Of a stretch of DNA of 8,509 bases, positions 6,318-8,509 are shown one piece after another. Position numbers and translations under genes: made by a program. Below the pieces are notes generated by a model, which was not told the origin of the DNA, did not search any database, and worked only from the letters and a program-made list of their open reading frames with translations. This DNA is from an uncultured Alistipes sp. Lineage in GTDB: Bacteria; Bacteroidota; Bacteroidia; Bacteroidales; Rikenellaceae. Location: contig CAAGKW010000034.1 in the NCBI GenBank assembly GCA_900770585.1, positions 1 to 8,509 of the forward strand, given 5' to 3'. Position 1 is the stretch's first letter. Every line of letters begins with the position of its first letter.

Positions 6318-6348
6318 CAAAAGTAATACAAATTTCACAATCTGCAAA
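6318..6348 (-). promoter_or_regulatory. Consensus Bacteroidota promoter of tRNA-Asp
   Basis: On the minus strand, TTTG (6348-6345), a 19-bp spacer and TACTTTTG (6325-6318) match the -33/-7 consensus exactly. Transcription should start near 6312-6314, giving a 5' leader of about 15 bases for RNase P to remove. Confidence 0.9.
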
Positions 6349-6359
6349 CTCTCAGACTA

Positions 6360-6387
6360 TTTTTTTACATTTTTTTGCAATTTTTTT
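6360..6387 (-). promoter_or_regulatory. Phased A7 tracts upstream of the tRNA promoter (possible UP element/bend)
   Basis: Three runs of seven Ts on the + strand (6360-6366, 6370-6376, 6381-6387) are A7 tracts on the minus strand. They start 10 and 11 bp apart, which is one helical turn, a pattern known to curve DNA. They lie at about -46 to -73 of the tRNA promoter, in the short gap after the OstA-like gene stop. No hairpin terminator for that gene is seen here. Confidence 0.6.
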
Positions 6388-6389
6388 CA

Positions 6390-8509
6390 TCATCGACGGC
6401 TCACACTCTCAACAAACTCCACCGCCTCGGGCGACAAAGTTTCGTTGCGATCGCGCCAAACACCACTCTCAGTCAGGCGCTTACGACGTCTATCGATCGA
6501 CTGCTGGATCGGGAATTCGGGTTGCGGCAACTTCTGCATCTCCTCGCGACGCGAAGGGCGCAAATCGCGATCGAAGACCTGCTCCAACGTGGGTTGCTTG
6601 TCACCGTGCCAAACGAAATCACGCAACGTACGCTCCTGCTCCTCGGGCACTTGCGTGATATTATAGATCGAGTAGACCGGGTTGCCACGCCAAATGATCG
6701 TTTCGATCTGTCGATCCTGCATCAAGAACGAGATATCACCGCACGTGATAGTCATAAACTCCGTCACGCGACCCGAATTTTCGTCGGTCGTATAGTAGAG
6801 CGTCTGCCCGTTGCCGACGGCATTGACGCGATAGATCTCATTGTCACGGAACAAAGCCTCGATAGTCTTGCCCGCCACCTGATTGTAGGCCACCGAGTCG
6901 ATCTGCTCGGCCATAATCGGGTTACCCGTAAATTCGGCTCGCGTAATCTGCTGATTCGAGGTGAAGATGTCGATCACATCGGCTGTCACCTGGTTGCGAC
7001 CATACCAGAGTATGGGTGATTGATAGAGGTGGATTGTCGAGTCGACCGACAGCACCACCATCGAGTCGCAAATCGACTGAAAATCATTACGATAGCTACG
7101 CACATTGCGGAATGCACGTATAATGCGGTGCACCGAGTCGTGCGGGATCGAGTCCTTCACCGTGAGGCTATCCGACTGCTCGTCCTCGGCGAAATCGGCT
7201 GCGGGATCGATCTGCGCAAGCGAGTCAGCGGCTAACGAATCCTGCGCCAGCGAGTCGCTCACGATTCCGCGCGAACGGTTATATTTTTCGATTTTAGCCT
7301 GACGCTTGGCGCGACGCTCAGCCGCCTTGGCCTTCAATCGTTCCTCTTTGGCGGCCGCCTTCGCGGCTTTTGCCTTCGCTTTTTCGGCCTTCACACGCTC
7401 CTTTTCGGCCTTTGCCGCCGCTTTGCGAGCCGCAGCCTCAGCCTTTTTCTGCTCCTTGATCTGCTCGGGAGTCAGTTCGGGTGCAGGTGCCGACAACGAA
7501 TCGGCCACAGGTGCAACAATCGCCACACTATCAGTCGGTTGAGTCTTCACTTCACCATCATCGGTCGGAGCCACAACCGTTGTCGAGTCGGTCGCGATGC
7601 CCGCAGCTGCCGCAGCAGACTCAATCTGCTGACGCACATCATCGAGCGTCGGAGCGGGTTGCGCCAACGAGTCGGCAGCCAACGAATCGACCACCGTAGT
7701 ATCCTTATCGTAAGGACGTTCGGTAAAGAGCAGAATCGAATCGGCACGCAGGAAGAGCGAATCACCCATCTCGGGGTCGTAGCTGACCACCGACGGGCGC
7801 GCCGTCAGCAGCGCCTCCTCGCGGTCGCCCCAATACTCGCCATAGTCACCAAACGCCAGCACCTTCTGGTCGGTATCGTCGATCTGGATATTACGGCGCA
7901 GGATTGCATTTTCGAGCGTACGACGGTAATCGACACTATCGGCCCAAACCTCCTGCTTTTCGGTCAGAATGTAGCTATCTTCGAACAATTCGAAGCGGTC
8001 GGCATTGCGGTCATAACGTCCCGACTTGGCATTGACCATCTCGTTGTTCTCATTCCAAATATAGGTATCGGTCGCAAACGACGCCACATCGGTATCAAGA
8101 TTATAGATGACCGAATCCGATTGCAACTTATACTGCGTATCCTGCATCTCGACCGCATCGACGCAGATCACCACACTGCTGTCGGCATAGTAGTAACCTC
8201 GTTCGGCCTCCAAGCGGTTGTCGCCCTTAGTGAGGATCGCGCCACCGCCAAAACGACCCACATTTTCGAGCGTATTGAACGAGAAGGTATAGGTATACAT
8301 CGTCGCATCGCCATCGACTACCTTGATCAGCGGCGAAAAGACGTAGGCCATATTCGACTCGCCATTATACTCGGCACGATCGCCATAGACATAGAGCGAG
8401 TCCTTGTTGATCAGCACGTTGCGGAAGCACTCCATATGGCGTTCGCTATATCGCACCGCACTGTCGCACGTGATGACCGTGCCGTTGTGATAGAACATCA
8501 CATTGCCCA
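6390..8509 (-). CDS. OstA-like protein (LPS transport), 5' end outside window
   Basis: The frame is open to the window edge, so the true start lies beyond it. GTG/ATG at 8501/8498 are internal (the frame reads G-N-V-M-F-Y-H-N-G upstream). About 705 residues are visible. Numbered from that GTG, residues 1-265 are an OstA/LptA-like beta domain (GTVITCDSAVRYS, LYVYGDRAEYNGES, repeated beta strands). Residues about 266-345 are Pro/Ala/Asp-rich with DSLA repeats. Residues 346-406 are a Lys/Ala/Glu/Arg helical stretch. Residues 416-430 are three DSLA units. Residues about 457-620 are a second beta domain (STIHLYQSPILWYGRNQVTA...), followed by a charged tail. OstA-like proteins belong with LptA, which carries lipopolysaccharide across the periplasm as a stacked beta-taco bridge. 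That role is inferred here. The gene is co-directional with tRNA-Asp downstream. Confidence 0.87.
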   Translation of the reverse strand, partial: GNVMFYHNGTVITCDSAVRYSERHMECFRNVLINKDSLYVYGDRAEYNGESNMAYVFSPLIKVVDGDATMYTYTFSFNTLENVGRFGGGAILTKGDNRLEAERGYYYADSSVVICVDAVEMQDTQYKLQSDSVIYNLDTDVASFATDTYIWNENNEMVNAKSGRYDRNADRFELFEDSYILTEKQEVWADSVDYRRTLENAILRRNIQIDDTDQKVLAFGDYGEYWGDREEALLTARPSVVSYDPEMGDSLFLRADSILLFTERPYDKDTTVVDSLAADSLAQPAPTLDDVRQQIESAAAAAGIATDSTTVVAPTDDGEVKTQPTDSVAIVAPVADSLSAPAPELTPEQIKEQKKAEAAARKAAAKAEKERVKAEKAKAKAAKAAAKEERLKAKAAERRAKRQAKIEKYNRSRGIVSDSLAQDSLAADSLAQIDPAADFAEDEQSDSLTVKDSIPHDSVHRIIRAFRNVRSYRNDFQSICDSMVVLSVDSTIHLYQSPILWYGRNQVTADVIDIFTSNQQITRAEFTGNPIMAEQIDSVAYNQVAGKTIEALFRDNEIYRVNAVGNGQTLYYTTDENSGRVTEFMTITCGDISFLMQDRQIETIIWRGNPVYSIYNITQVPEEQERTLRDFVWHGDKQPTLEQVFDRDLRPSRREEMQKLPQPEFPIQQSIDRRRKRLTESGVWRDRNETLSPEAVEFVESVSRR
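7212..7256 (-). repeat. DSLA tandem repeat in OstA-like protein
   Basis: The protein reads DSLAQDSLAADSLAQ here, three units in a row. A related pair, VDSLAADSLAQ, lies at about 7694-7659. The two clusters flank the Lys/Ala-rich helix and probably form flexible linkers. Confidence 0.75.
7284..7466 (-). repeat. Low-complexity Lys/Ala-rich helix-coding segment
   Basis: About 61 codons encode almost only K, A, E and R (for example KAEKAKAKAAKAAAK), with imperfect repetition of AAG/GCC-type codons. It predicts a long positively charged single helix with no hydrophobic heptad. It is part of the OstA-like gene, not a separate element. Confidence 0.8.

Noticed and set aside
6050..6658. 202-codon + strand frame between the secreted gene and the OstA-like region
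   Set aside because: It runs through two terminators and antisense to tRNA-Asp and its promoter, so it is not a gene.
7306..7542. Ala/Phe-rich + strand frame resembling a membrane peptide
   Set aside because: It is the complement of the Lys/Ala-rich helix of the OstA-like protein. The low complexity makes a long antisense frame by chance.
8496..8501. GTG/ATG pair as the start of the OstA-like gene
   Set aside because: The frame stays open to the window edge and the residues just upstream (G-N-V) fit the start of an OstA beta strand, so this is internal and the gene is 5' truncated.
1..8509. CRISPR arrays, insertion sequences, phage genes, toxin-antitoxin or defence genes
   Set aside because: I looked for spaced direct repeats, transposase or integrase motifs and terminal inverted repeats and saw none. 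The tRNA shows no partial duplicate that would mark an integration site.

Overview
The window looks like chromosomal DNA from a Bacteroidota bacterium. It is probably a Bacteroidales gut commensal, and the fairly GC-rich coding sequence would fit something like Alistipes, but I am not certain of the genus. The evidence for the phylum is threefold: TAnnTTTG-type -7 promoter elements with TTG/TTTG at -33, AT-rich leaders with little Shine-Dalgarno signal, and Bacteroidota-typical families (Omp28-related protein, OstA-like protein, and a receptor-plug-like exported protein with a TonB C-terminal domain). The first 20 bases are not genomic. They match the 3' end of an Illumina TruSeq adapter, so the window starts at an untrimmed contig end.

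Layout: (1) 21-1109 (+) is the 3' part of an Omp28-related surface protein with a thioredoxin-like CxxC domain, ending at a hairpin terminator shared with the convergent operon. (2) 2914-1193 (-) is a tight three-gene operon: nitroreductase, Hsp15-like S4 RNA-binding protein, and short-chain dehydrogenase, with gaps of 4 and 2 bp. (3) 2915-3012 is a divergent promoter region in which two opposed -7 elements form an almost perfect palindrome. (4) 3013-4986 (+) is a second operon: HAD phosphatase, RdgB/HAM1 nucleotide-pool sanitiser, and a small exported protein pairing a plug-like motif with a TonB C-terminal domain. (5) 5086-6060 (+) is an unrecognised secreted protein. Its promoter has a nine-G tract in the spacer between -33 and -7. 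(6) 6107-6221 holds two back-to-back hairpin terminators. (7) 6298-6225 (-) is tRNA-Asp(GTC) with a consensus promoter and three helically phased T7/A7 tracts upstream. (8) 8509-6390 (-) is an OstA-like lipopolysaccharide-transport protein, cut by the window end, with a long Lys/Ala-rich helical linker between its two beta domains.

Most genes are ordinary housekeeping or envelope genes. I do not see a phage, CRISPR, defence or mobile system. The observations most worth checking are the G9 tract inside a promoter spacer (possible phase variation of an orphan secreted protein), the plug/TonB-C hybrid protein, the palindromic divergent promoters, the phased A-tracts upstream of the tRNA, and the TolA-like linker in the OstA-like protein.
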